Positions 27,247 through 36,117 of a stretch of DNA of 64,000 nucleotides are shown here, one piece after another. The DNA comes from Mesorhizobium onobrychidis (lineage in GTDB: Bacteria; Pseudomonadota; Alphaproteobacteria; Rhizobiales; Rhizobiaceae). Where the stretch lies: positions 7,257,238 through 7,321,237 of the forward strand of contig NZ_CP062229.1 in assembly GCF_024707545.1 (NCBI RefSeq), read 5' to 3'. The position numbers were made by a program, and so were the translations under genes. A model generated the notes under the pieces. That model ran no database searches. It saw only the letters and a list, made by a program, of their open reading frames with translations, and was not told the origin of the DNA. Every line of letters begins with the position of its first letter. The stretch's first letter is position 1.

Positions 27247-27373
27247 GGTCACTGGCTTTCCCCATCTGGTGGCGCCGCGGTCCCGGACCTTGCGTCGCCT
27301 GAGCGGAAGCGGGGGCGTGCTTCCACTCGTGGTTTCAACAAACAAACCGCAAACGGCACAGTCTGTGCACCTT

Positions 27374-27389
27374 TACGTTTACGTCAATT
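27374..27389 (-). promoter_or_regulatory. MerR-type operator before the merR gene
   Basis: On the minus strand TTGACGTAAACGTAAA lies about 130 bases upstream of the chosen merR start. It shares the TTGACGT and ACGT repeats with the palindrome at 26574. It could overlap a -35 box and allow autoregulation. The 27247-27723 gap also holds the podJ promoter; near 27506 there are two TTAA boxes six bases apart. Confidence 0.5.
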
Positions 27390-27723
27390 CTATACCGATA
27401 GCCGCCTCACGAAGCAAGGGCGTTGTGGGGAAGGAACTTTTTGCCGCATCCGCCAGCGCATGGCCCGGCCGCGCTTAGGCGGCCCGCCAACAACGTTGTA
27501 ACTTCTTAAGCTTAGTTAACGCGTTGTTTACCACGTTGGGCGAAATGTGCGCATGTCGGTTACCCGTGTTTATCCTGTAGCGAATTTTTCACGGTTTTTC
27601 GGAGCGCGGGTGAACCCCGGGAAGTTGGTCTTCCACCGCAGCAAAGCGCGCGGCCGCATTCGTTTCCGGCAGGACTTTGGGAAACTGGTCATAAGCCAGC
27701 AGTAATTCTGAACGGGCGCATCG

Positions 27724-30700
27724 ATGAACAGCAAGCGGTCCTATCTCGATACACTCAACGCCGGCAGGCAGCGCAGGCCGTACACCACGCTTGAACAGCT
27801 CAACCGTTCCCTGGAAACGCTGGAGCAGCGGCTGGAGCGGACGCGCGAGGACCTGAGCGAGCGTCCCGATCCGCGCCGGCCGAGCGCCGAGCCGCGCTAT
27901 GCCAGCGCCCGGCCCTATGAGGATCCGCGCCCCGCGCAGCCGCCGAAAAGCCCGGAGCCGGCTGCCTTTGACCAGAGTTACCAGGCGATCGCCCGCGATA
28001 TCGACCGTGTGCGCGGCCAAGAAGACGGTGTCGCCGTGGTCGGCAAGATCGCCGGCGAATTGCGTGGCCTGCGCGAGGAACTGCGCCACCAGATGACCGC
28101 CGGCCTGCAGCGCGAATTCGAAGCGCTGCGCAAGGACATCGAGCGGGCTTTCCAGGCAAGCGCCCAGCCGGGTGGTCAATCGGGAGGCGGCAAAGGCAGC
28201 GCCGAACTCGGCGTCGAGTTCGAGCGGCTTTCCGGCGCCATCCAGACTCTGGCCGAAAAGAGCGACGACAGAAGCGTCAACATGCTCCGGCTCGATCTGG
28301 AGCAGGTCAAGGCCGCACTCGACACGTTGGCGCGCGAGGAGAGCGTGCAGGCAGTTGGCCGCCGCTGGGACGAGTTCGACCGCCGCTGGACCGCGTTCGA
28401 GGATCGTGTCGATGCCGATCAGCGACAGCGGTCGGACGCACCCGGTCTTTCGATGCTGACCGAACGGCTCGAACAGATCAGCAATGCCGTCAACAATCTG
28501 CCGGAATCGCTGTCGCTGCGTTCGCTCGAAGAGAAGGTCCGCACGCTTGCCGGCGCCGTCGATCATTTCGCCCGCCAGCAGGACAATCTCGGCAGCAGCA
28601 CATTCGCAATGATCGACGAGCGGCTGGACGAGATTTCCCGCGCCATCGTCGCCTCGACCGTCGCCGCGCAGGCCAATTCATTCGACCCCGAAGCATTCGA
28701 GCGTATCGAGAAGCGGATCGCCTCGCTTGCCGAACAGATCGAGGAAGTGACGCAAGTCCACCCCAGCGGCGAGGTCATCGACCGCCTCAACATGCTGTCG
28801 AGCCGGGTCGACGATCTTGCCAACCGGGCCAATTTGCCTGAGCAGGCGATGGAGCGTCTCGACAAGCAGATCGCGCTTATTGCCGACAAGATCGACCGGG
28901 CGCCTGCCATGCCGGACGCCGACTATATCTTCCAGGGGCTGGAACAGCGTTTCGACGTGCTGTCCGGCATGATGGAGCGACGCCAGGGCGACGCGATCGA
29001 ACAGGGCAACATGCTGTTTCGCGATCTCGAGCGCCGGCTGGACGAAGTTGCCGACAGGCTGGACCAGCGCATGCCGCAGATCGACGGGGCCGGCATCATG
29101 GACGCCCTAGACGCCCGCTTCAGCGCGCTGGCCAAGCGCTTGGAGACGCGCGTTCCCGATTCCGCAAGCGAAGCGGCGATCCGTGGCCTGGAAAGCCGGC
29201 TCGAAGACATTTCAATCCGGCTGGATTCATCTGCGGCACAAGTCGCCGGCATCGACCCGGCCCTGATCCGCAGCCTGGAAGCGCAGGTCGCGGGCCTGTC
29301 GGCGCACCTTTCGAAACCCGGCGCGCCACTGCCGGAATTGGAGGATATCAGCCCTCGTCTCAACGAAATCGAGAAGTCGCTGGCTGGCACCCGCGATTCC
29401 ATCCTCAGCGCGGCGCGCGAGGCAGCCGAGAGCGCCGTCCGTTCGTTGGCGGGCTCCAGTGCCAACACGGCGGCCGTCTCTGGCCTCGCCCAGGATCTGA
29501 AGACACTCGAAGCACTGACGCGCCGTTCCGATGAGCGCAATTCGAGGACCTTCGAAGCCATCCACGACACGCTGCTCAAGATCGTCGACCGGCTGGGCTC
29601 GCTGGAAACCGGCGAACCGACCGACGCTGTGAGCGAACTTCTGAATACGCAACCGGCCGAGCCGGACAGCTGGCGCGGCGTGCGACCGTCAAAGATGGCC
29701 GTGCGTGACGCGCCGTCCATGGACATCGACCAGCCATTGCCGCTGACGGAAGAGATGGCCGAGCTCGACAGCCATGTCTCTGCCATCATCAGCAATGAAT
29801 CAGGTTCGCGTAGCGAACCGGGCACGCGTACGCCGGCCGAAGCCGCCGCCGCCGCGGCCATGGCGGCGCTTGGCTCGGACACGGCGGAAAAAAGCCAGCC
29901 GACCGGCGGCCGGAAGTCGATGCTCGGCGGACTGGCGCGCGCCTTCAAGGCCAAGAAGGAGACGATCGTTCCACCGCTTGCCGGCTCGGCGCCTGATGTC
30001 GAGATACCGAGCGCCGATCTCGACGAGCCGCTGGATCCGAAGGTTGCCAACCGCCCGCTGGAGCCCGGCTCCGGCCCACCCGACCTCAACGCCATCATGA
30101 AACGCGTGCGCGACGAACGCGGACCGCCGGTCAGGCCCGGCAGTGTCGATGCATCGAAAGCCGACTTCATCGCCGCAGCCAGACGCGCGGCGCAAGCGGC
30201 GGCCGCCGAGGCCGACGCTCTCAAGCGGCAATCGAAGATGAGCGGCCCGGTGAAGGCGCTCAGGATCGGCGACCTGCTCAAGGCGCGGCGCAAGCCGATC
30301 CTGATGGCGGCCGCCGCAGTCATGCTGGCGCTCGCCGGCCTGCAACTGGGCACGGCCTTTTTCTCCGACCCCGTTGAAATAGCCAGCAACGATGCGGCGC
30401 CGATCGCGGCCGCGCAGCCAGCGAAAACCACGTCGGCCGGTACCGCCAGCGAGCCGAAGACGGACGCGCAAACTGCAGCACAGGACAGCGCGCAAGCCCG
30501 CGCCGTCCGGCAGGCAGAGCCGTCCGAATCGGTAGCCGAGGACGACATGCCGGCACGGACCGCCCGCGCCGCGCTGGCGGACGCCGGAACGCCGATGGGC
30601 AACGCACCCGAGGCCGAACCCGTTCCTGCGCTCGTCACTCCAACGGCGCCGCCCGATCCGGCGGCGAATGTGACAGCCTCGGCACCTGCGGGCCCGACGG

Positions 30701-31665
30701 CTGCGGACATCGAGCCAATGGCCACAGCGCGGGCTGCCACGCCCGCGACCCAAGAGATGACCGGCACGGTCACGCCTGCGGATGCTTCGACGGCGGCGGC
30801 CACTGCCAAGATCGACATCCCAGCCGATGCCGGCCCAGCTGCCTTGCGTGACGCAGCGGCCGGCGGCGACGCCAAGGCGTTGTTCGAGATCGGCTCGCGC
30901 TACGCCGAATCGCGCGGCGTCAAGCAAGACATGGCAGCGGCCGCGAAATGGTACGAGAAATCAGCCGAACTCGGGTTCGCGCCGGCGGAATACCGCATCG
31001 GCAACTTCTATGAGAAGGGCACGGGCGTCGCGCGCGACGTCAAGAAGGCGAAGACCTGGTACCAGCTCGCCGCGGAGCAAGGCAACGCCAGCGCCATGCA
31101 CAATCTCGCCGTGCTCTTTGCCATGGCTGCGGACGGCGTGACCGACAATGAATCGGCCGCGCACTGGTTCCAGGCGGCTGCCGATCTCGGTGTCAAGGAC
31201 AGCCAGTTCAATCTCGGCATCCTGGCGGCGAAGGGCGTCGGCATGAAGCAGAATCTCGAAGAATCCTACAAATGGTTCGCGCTCGTTGCCAAGACCGGCG
31301 ACAAGGATGCGGCGGCAAAGCGCGACGAGATCGCCAAGGCGCTCAGGCCCGAGCAGCTCGAACGCGCACGCGCCGCCGCCGAACTGTGGAAGGCAAAGCC
31401 GCTCGATCCTGCGGCCAATTCGGCCGACATTCCCGAATCGTGGCAGGACGGCACGCCGCAGACGACCGCCAGCGTCGACATGAAGAAGGTCGTTCAGAAC
31501 ATCCAGCGCATTCTCAACAAGAACGGCTATGAGGCCGGCAATGCCGACGGCGTGATGGGCCAGAAAACCGAGGATGCCATCATGGCTTTCCAGACCGACA
31601 ACGACTTGAAGGCGACGGGCGCGGTCGACGAAAAACTGGTCAAGGCGCTGCTCGCGCGCAAATAA
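27724..31665 (+). CDS. podJ: PodJ-like polar localisation protein (coiled coil, one membrane helix, Sel1 repeats, peptidoglycan-binding domain)
   Basis: This 1313-residue protein has the PodJ layout. A long cytoplasmic region (1-850) is rich in coiled coil with repeated RLDEI/IEKRIASL-type heptads. A membrane helix follows at about 859-878 (ILMAAAAVMLALAGLQLGTAF). Then come a Pro/Ala/Thr-rich periplasmic linker, Sel1-type repeats (about 1036-1200; ALFEIGSRYAESRGVKQD, AEYRIGNFYEKGTGVARD, SQFNLGILAAKGVGMKQN) and a C-terminal PG_binding_1 domain (IQRILNKNGYEAGNADGVMG). In Caulobacter PodJ directs flagellar-pole assembly, including pili. The Tad pilus genes lie in the same window. The ATG at 27724 is well placed. 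It is a single-gene unit. Confidence 0.85.
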   Translation: MNSKRSYLDTLNAGRQRRPYTTLEQLNRSLETLEQRLERTREDLSERPDPRRPSAEPRYASARPYEDPRPAQPPKSPEPAAFDQSYQAIARDIDRVRGQEDGVAVVGKIAGELRGLREELRHQMTAGLQREFEALRKDIERAFQASAQPGGQSGGGKGSAELGVEFERLSGAIQTLAEKSDDRSVNMLRLDLEQVKAALDTLAREESVQAVGRRWDEFDRRWTAFEDRVDADQRQRSDAPGLSMLTERLEQISNAVNNLPESLSLRSLEEKVRTLAGAVDHFARQQDNLGSSTFAMIDERLDEISRAIVASTVAAQANSFDPEAFERIEKRIASLAEQIEEVTQVHPSGEVIDRLNMLSSRVDDLANRANLPEQAMERLDKQIALIADKIDRAPAMPDADYIFQGLEQRFDVLSGMMERRQGDAIEQGNMLFRDLERRLDEVADRLDQRMPQIDGAGIMDALDARFSALAKRLETRVPDSASEAAIRGLESRLEDISIRLDSSAAQVAGIDPALIRSLEAQVAGLSAHLSKPGAPLPELEDISPRLNEIEKSLAGTRDSILSAAREAAESAVRSLAGSSANTAAVSGLAQDLKTLEALTRRSDERNSRTFEAIHDTLLKIVDRLGSLETGEPTDAVSELLNTQPAEPDSWRGVRPSKMAVRDAPSMDIDQPLPLTEEMAELDSHVSAIISNESGSRSEPGTRTPAEAAAAAAMAALGSDTAEKSQPTGGRKSMLGGLARAFKAKKETIVPPLAGSAPDVEIPSADLDEPLDPKVANRPLEPGSGPPDLNAIMKRVRDERGPPVRPGSVDASKADFIAAARRAAQAAAAEADALKRQSKMSGPVKALRIGDLLKARRKPILMAAAAVMLALAGLQLGTAFFSDPVEIASNDAAPIAAAQPAKTTSAGTASEPKTDAQTAAQDSAQARAVRQAEPSESVAEDDMPARTARAALADAGTPMGNAPEAEPVPALVTPTAPPDPAANVTASAPAGPTAADIEPMATARAATPATQEMTGTVTPADASTAAATAKIDIPADAGPAALRDAAAGGDAKALFEIGSRYAESRGVKQDMAAAAKWYEKSAELGFAPAEYRIGNFYEKGTGVARDVKKAKTWYQLAAEQGNASAMHNLAVLFAMAADGVTDNESAAHWFQAAADLGVKDSQFNLGILAAKGVGMKQNLEESYKWFALVAKTGDKDAAAKRDEIAKALRPEQLERARAAAELWKAKPLDPAANSADIPESWQDGTPQTTASVDMKKVVQNIQRILNKNGYEAGNADGVMGQKTEDAIMAFQTDNDLKATGAVDEKLVKALLARK

Positions 31666-31857
31666 CGTCAGATGCGTCGTTTCCGCGACGCCTTTGCCAC
31701 ACATTTGCCTGTTAACTGATTGAGTTGTTTTTTGTTTCGGCGGCGTGGCGAGGTTTGACTTCGCCGCCCGGCCGGCGCAAGAACGAGATAGGCTTTTTGG
31801 CGCGAAATGCCCGCAACGGTTGCATTCGTCGAGAGGCAAACTGATCGAGACTGACGG

Positions 31858-32781
31858 GTGGGCATCTATCTCCCGATCGCGGAAATTTCCGTCAACATCT
31901 TCGTGCTGCTGGCCATGGGCGCGGCGGTGGGTTTCCTTTCGGGCATGTTCGGAGTGGGCGGCGGCTTCCTTATCACGCCGCTGCTGATCTTCTACAATAT
32001 ACCGCCGGCGATCGCGGTCGCCACCGGCGCCAACCAGGTTATCGCCTCCTCCTTCTCCGGCGCATTGTCGCACGTGAAGCGCGGCACGCTCGACTTCAAA
32101 CTCGGCGGTGTGCTTTTGGCAGGCGGCATCGTCGGCTCAACCGGCGGCATCTTTGTCTTTGGCTTCTTGCGCAGGCTCGGCCAGCTCGACCTGTTCATCT
32201 CGCTGCTCTATGTCGTGCTGCTTGGCACCGTCGGCGGGCTGATGCTGGTCGAGAGCGTCAATGCGCTACGCGCCACGCGCAGCGGCGCGGCACCGGTGCT
32301 GAAGAAATCCGGCCAGCACAATTGGATCCACCGCTTGCCGCTGAAGATGCGGTTCAGGGCCTCGAAGCTTTTCGTCAGCGTCATCCCGGTGCTCGGCCTC
32401 GGTGCCGGCATCGGTTTCCTATCGTCGATCATGGGCGTCGGCGGCGGCTTCATCATGGTACCGGCGCTGATCTATCTCTTGAAAGTGCCGACCAACGTCG
32501 TCATCGGCACCTCGCTATTCCAGATCATCTTCACCTCGGCCTACACCACGCTGGTCCATGCCACCACCAATCAGACAGTCGACGTCATGCTCGCCTTCCT
32601 GTTGATGGCGGGCGGCGTCGCCGGCGCGCAATACGGCGCCAAGGCCGGCCAAAGGCTGCGTGGCGAGCAGCTCAGGGCGCTGCTGGCATTGCTGGTGCTG
32701 GCGGTTGCCATCCGGCTCGCCATCGATCTGTTCGTGACGCCGCCCAACCTCTATTCCCTATCCGGCGTGGATCCGACCTGA
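31858..32781 (+). CDS. TauE/SafE-family (TSUP) sulfite or anion exporter
   Basis: The 307-residue membrane protein has two similar halves, each with the family's glycine-rich motif: GFLSGMFGVGGGFLITPLLI near the N-terminus and GFLSSIMGVGGGFIMVPALI in the middle. About eight membrane helices are expected. Members export sulfite, sulfoacetate or related organosulfur anions. The start is a GTG at 31858. The stop overlaps the next gene's ATG (TGATG), so the two are translationally coupled. Position near the SoeABC-like genes supports a sulfite link. Confidence 0.85.
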   Translation: MGIYLPIAEISVNIFVLLAMGAAVGFLSGMFGVGGGFLITPLLIFYNIPPAIAVATGANQVIASSFSGALSHVKRGTLDFKLGGVLLAGGIVGSTGGIFVFGFLRRLGQLDLFISLLYVVLLGTVGGLMLVESVNALRATRSGAAPVLKKSGQHNWIHRLPLKMRFRASKLFVSVIPVLGLGAGIGFLSSIMGVGGGFIMVPALIYLLKVPTNVVIGTSLFQIIFTSAYTTLVHATTNQTVDVMLAFLLMAGGVAGAQYGAKAGQRLRGEQLRALLALLVLAVAIRLAIDLFVTPPNLYSLSGVDPT

Positions 32782-33572
32782 TGGCGGGCTTGAGGGCGTT
32801 CTTGGCCGTTGCCTCGCTGTCGCTGTTCGCCGCCTCGTCACCGGGAAAAGCGCAGACGCCGGTTACCGAAAACATCCAGATCGGCCTGTCCACCGACCAT
32901 GTCTCAATCACCGCCGGGTTTTCAGGTGCCGACCTCACCATCTTCGGCTCATTGGAAAATGCCGACCCGCTTGTCGCGCGCCGAGGGCGCTACGACATCA
33001 TCGTCGTGCTTGAGGGTCCGGCCCGGCCGGTCGTCGTGCGCCGCAAGGACCGGGTGCTCGGCCTCTGGATCAATCTGGAGTCCGAGACCTTCGAGAATGT
33101 GCCGGTGTCCTATTCGGTGGCGACGACGCGCCCGCTGCAGGACGTCACCGACCCCAACAGCTACAAGCAATTGTCGCTCGGCGCCGCCAACATCTACATG
33201 CAGCCGGCCGACGACGGCGACAGTCCGGCGACAATCCAGGAATTCACCGCGGCGCTGCGCGAGCGCAAAACGGCGACCGGCCTCTACAGCGAGAATGTCG
33301 GCGGCGTGCAGTTCCTGTCGCAGAACCTGTTCCGCGCCACCGTCAGGCTCGCCCCCAACGTTCCAGTCGGTACCCACAAGGCCCGTGCGTTCCTGTTCAA
33401 GAGCGGCCTGTTCATCAAGGAAAGCTCCGCCCAACTCGAAATCCGCAAGTCCGGTTTCGAACAGTCGATCTTCCGCGTTGCCCACGATTATTCCTTTCTC
33501 TACGGCGTCTTCGCTGTATCGCTGGCCATGCTGACCGGCTGGCTCGGAAGACTGGTCTTCCGAAAGGACTAG
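32781..33572 (+). CDS. TIGR02186-type membrane protein coupled to the TSUP exporter
   Basis: The product is 263 residues, with a signal peptide (LRAFLAVASLSLFAASSPGKAQ), a periplasmic beta-rich domain (TPVTENIQIGLSTDHVSI, DIIVVLEGPARPVVVRRKDR) and a C-terminal membrane helix (FLYGVFAVSLAMLTGWLGRLVF). This matches the alphaproteobacterial family TIGR02186, whose members usually follow a TauE/SafE gene. Function is unknown; an accessory role in anion export is the natural guess. The frame is open far upstream, but the ATG overlapping the preceding stop and the signal peptide fix the start. Confidence 0.8.
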   Translation: MAGLRAFLAVASLSLFAASSPGKAQTPVTENIQIGLSTDHVSITAGFSGADLTIFGSLENADPLVARRGRYDIIVVLEGPARPVVVRRKDRVLGLWINLESETFENVPVSYSVATTRPLQDVTDPNSYKQLSLGAANIYMQPADDGDSPATIQEFTAALRERKTATGLYSENVGGVQFLSQNLFRATVRLAPNVPVGTHKARAFLFKSGLFIKESSAQLEIRKSGFEQSIFRVAHDYSFLYGVFAVSLAMLTGWLGRLVFRKD

Positions 33573-33681
33573 CCCCCTTGCGAAAGGTTGTTCCCCTTTT
33601 GGGGCTCATGGGTTAGACCGCGACCCCGGCCCGACCGGACACGAGCTGTCGCTCCCCCACAATCAGAATACAGGCTTCACG

Positions 33682-34938
33682 ATGCGATCAGCATTCGGCG
33701 GTATCGACTTCGGCACTTCGAATTCCACCGTGGGCGTGGTCAGGAACGGGCAGCCACGGCTGGTGGCGCTGGAGGACGGCGAGGTCACACTGCCGAGCGC
33801 CGTGTTCTTCAATTTCGAGGACAACCGCACTTATTTTGGGCGCCGCGCCATCGCCAACTATACCGACAGCATCGAAGGTCGCCTGATGCGCTCGCTGAAG
33901 AGCGTGCTCGGCAGTTCGCTTGTCCATGAAAAGACGCGCATCAAGTCCCGATCGATCGCCTTCACCGAGATCATTGGTCTGTTCGTCGGCCATCTCAGGA
34001 AAAGGCTGGAAGAGGATGCGGACGACACGGTTGAAAGCGTGGTGCTCGGTCGTCCCGTGCAGTTCGTCGACGACGATGCCGAGGCCGATGCCAAGGCCGA
34101 AGGTGAACTCGAAAACACGGCCCGCACCCAGGGCTTCAAGCACATCGCCTTCCAGTTCGAGCCGATCGCGGCGGCGCTCGACTACGAGCAGAAGGTCACG
34201 CGGGAAGAACTGGCGCTGATCGTCGACATGGGCGGCGGCACGTCCGACTTCTCGATCGTGCGGGTCTCGCCGCAGCGCGCCCGCTCCCTCGATCGCAAGG
34301 ACGACATCCTGGCGAGCCGAGGCATCCACATCGGCGGCACCGACTTCGATCGGCTGTTGAGCATCACCCATGTGATGCCGCAACTCGGCTACCTCTCGCC
34401 GACCAAGGACGGCAAGCGCAACTTGCCGGCCAGCTACTTCATCGACTTGGCGACATGGCAACGCATCAATCTGGTCTACACCGCCAGGGCGATGACCCAT
34501 CTGCGCCAGATCCGCTACGAAGCGGAACGCGCCGACCTGGTCGACCGCTTCATCCACATCGTCGAGCATCGTTACGGGCACGCGCTGGCCGCTTTGGTTG
34601 AAACGGCCAAGATCGAGCTGACGCAGCAACTTTCTGGTGATGTCGTAGTCGCGCTGCCCGGAGCGAGTTTCGCGGCAGTAATTTCGCGCGCCGGGCTTGA
34701 GGCCACGATCGCCAGGGAAATCGAACGGGTGGCCGCGACGGTTGGTGAGACCATCCGCGACGCGCAGGTGAAACCATCCGCCATCACCGCGGTGTTCTTG
34801 ACCGGCGGATCGACCGCCATCCCGCTGGCAAGGCAGCAGATATTAGCCTTGGTGCCGCAGGCGTCCGTCATCGAAGGTGATATGTTCGGCTCGGTCGGGC
34901 TTGGGCTGGCGCTCGATGCGCAGCGGAAATTCGGCTGA
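33682..34938 (+). CDS. Hsp70-family protein, YegD-like
   Basis: The 418-residue protein contains only the actin-like ATPase part of Hsp70: phosphate-1 motif GGIDFGTSNSTVGVV (6-20), GGGTSDFSIVRV (phosphate-2) and VFLTGGSTAIPLARQQI (adenosine motif). No substrate-binding domain follows. This is the E. coli YegD type, whose function is not known. It lies downstream of the TIGR02186 gene with a 109-base gap, and its end is 6 bases from the convergent LysR gene. Confidence 0.88.
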   Translation: MRSAFGGIDFGTSNSTVGVVRNGQPRLVALEDGEVTLPSAVFFNFEDNRTYFGRRAIANYTDSIEGRLMRSLKSVLGSSLVHEKTRIKSRSIAFTEIIGLFVGHLRKRLEEDADDTVESVVLGRPVQFVDDDAEADAKAEGELENTARTQGFKHIAFQFEPIAAALDYEQKVTREELALIVDMGGGTSDFSIVRVSPQRARSLDRKDDILASRGIHIGGTDFDRLLSITHVMPQLGYLSPTKDGKRNLPASYFIDLATWQRINLVYTARAMTHLRQIRYEAERADLVDRFIHIVEHRYGHALAALVETAKIELTQQLSGDVVVALPGASFAAVISRAGLEATIAREIERVAATVGETIRDAQVKPSAITAVFLTGGSTAIPLARQQILALVPQASVIEGDMFGSVGLGLALDAQRKFG

Positions 34939-34944
34939 CTCGGC

Positions 34945-35847
34945 TTACCCGCGGACGGTCTCGCCGGCCTTCGCGCCCAGATGCGCCTTGAGCGCCATCT
35001 GGGCCAGACTTGCCTGCCGGTCACGATGCGTGATCATGGCGAAATCACGTTTCGGCAGATCGATCGGCACGGAACGCAAGCTGCCTTCGGCAACGGCGCG
35101 TTCGACAACGAGTTCCGAAATGATGGTGGCGCCGGCGCCAGCCTCGACCGCCTGACGGACCGCCTCGTTGCTCGGCAGCACCAGGAATATTCGCAGGTCC
35201 GCGAACGAGATCCCTTCGCGGCGGGCAAGATCTTCCAGCACCTCGCGGGTGCCCGACCCGCCCTCCCTGATGATCCAGCGGATCTCGCTGATGTCGGGAT
35301 GCCCGCGCGAGACTTCAGCGATCTCGGGATGCGAATGCGCCACGACCAGCATCAGGCGATCCACATCGACCTTGGCGCGCCGCAATATGTCTGAATCAGT
35401 GCGCCCCTCGACCAGGCCAAAATCCGCCGTGCCGTCCAGGACATTGGTCTCGACCTGTCTGGTGTTGCCGATGGTCACGCTCAGCCTGACGGCGGGATAG
35501 GCCTCGTGGAAGGAGGCCAGCCGGCGCGGCAGCCAGTAGCTGGCGATGGTCTGGCTGGCGGCGATTGAAAGGCTGCCGGTGATCGTCTGCGAGACGTGCT
35601 CCAGCACATTGTGAGCGGCAGCCGCCCGTTCGAGCACGGCCTTGGCCTCAGGCAGGAACCGGCGGCCGGTCTGCGCCAGCTCGATGTTGCGGCCGACCCG
35701 GTTGAACAGCTGGACGCCGTGCTGCTGTTCGAGCGAGCGGATGGCGGCCGACGCCGCCGATTGGGAAATACCCAGCAGCTCGGCTGCCTTAGTCATGTGT
35801 CCTCGTTCGGCGACAGCAACGAAGATCCGCAATTGGTCCAGGGTCAT
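34945..35847 (-). CDS. LysR-family transcriptional regulator
   Basis: The 300-residue protein has a LysR helix-turn-helix (MTLDQLRIFVAVAERGHMTK, ELLGISQSAASAAIRSLEQQ) and a type 2 periplasmic-binding-like ligand domain (GSLSIAASQTIASYWLPRRL, GSGTREVLEDLAR). It is divergent from the SoeABC-like operon with a 270-base shared region that contains a T-N11-A-type palindrome, the usual arrangement of a LysR regulator and its target. A CysB- or CbbR-like sulfur or redox ligand is possible but not shown. Confidence 0.88.
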   Translation of the reverse strand: MTLDQLRIFVAVAERGHMTKAAELLGISQSAASAAIRSLEQQHGVQLFNRVGRNIELAQTGRRFLPEAKAVLERAAAAHNVLEHVSQTITGSLSIAASQTIASYWLPRRLASFHEAYPAVRLSVTIGNTRQVETNVLDGTADFGLVEGRTDSDILRRAKVDVDRLMLVVAHSHPEIAEVSRGHPDISEIRWIIREGGSGTREVLEDLARREGISFADLRIFLVLPSNEAVRQAVEAGAGATIISELVVERAVAEGSLRSVPIDLPKRDFAMITHRDRQASLAQMALKAHLGAKAGETVRG

Positions 35848-35864
35848 GAGAGAATTAAGAAAGA

Positions 35865-35879
35865 AATTCGATTGGAATT
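35865..35879. promoter_or_regulatory. Candidate LysR box in the lysR-soeA intergenic region
   Basis: AATTC-GATTG-GAATT is a perfect 15-base inverted repeat with the T-N11-A pattern, 18-32 bases upstream of the lysR start. LysR proteins often bind such a site to repress themselves and activate the divergent operon. The remainder of the 270-base gap has no clear hairpin or tRNA. Confidence 0.45.
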
Positions 35880-36117
35880 ACAAGAGCAACTTGTTAGACG
35901 GATCGATCGTTTTGTTCTAAGTTTTGCAGGAAATTGGAAAAATATCGCGGCCAGTCCGCAAAAGGCAGAAAGTGATCGGGCGGTTCAAATCCCTGTTTGC
36001 CCATTGGACGCGCAGCTTGCGGCGGCGGCTCACCGGCGACGGCTATCATCCGGAAGAGCATTACATGCGCGGCCCCGGGCCAAAAACGCGAGCCAAATAC
36101 TCGGACCACAGCAGATC

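Noticed and set aside
27506..27519. CtrA box before podJ (TTAA-N6-TTAA)
   Set aside because: The spacer is six bases, not seven, and no second site supports it.
28923..30875. 650-residue open frame antisense to podJ
   Set aside because: Ser/Ala-rich composition with no domain; a codon-bias shadow of the PodJ-like gene.
32322..32780. Upstream extension of the TIGR02186 gene
   Set aside because: It overlaps the TauE/SafE gene in another frame; the signal peptide and coupled ATG put the start at 32781.
35970..36000. tRNA T-arm-like segment GGTTCAAATCC
   Set aside because: The flanking five-base arms do not pair and no acceptor or anticodon arm could be drawn around it.
35596..36117. N-terminal extension of soeA
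   Set aside because: It overlaps the divergent lysR gene and its promoter and lacks any matching sequence; the start at 36118 precedes the Fe-S motif at a normal distance.
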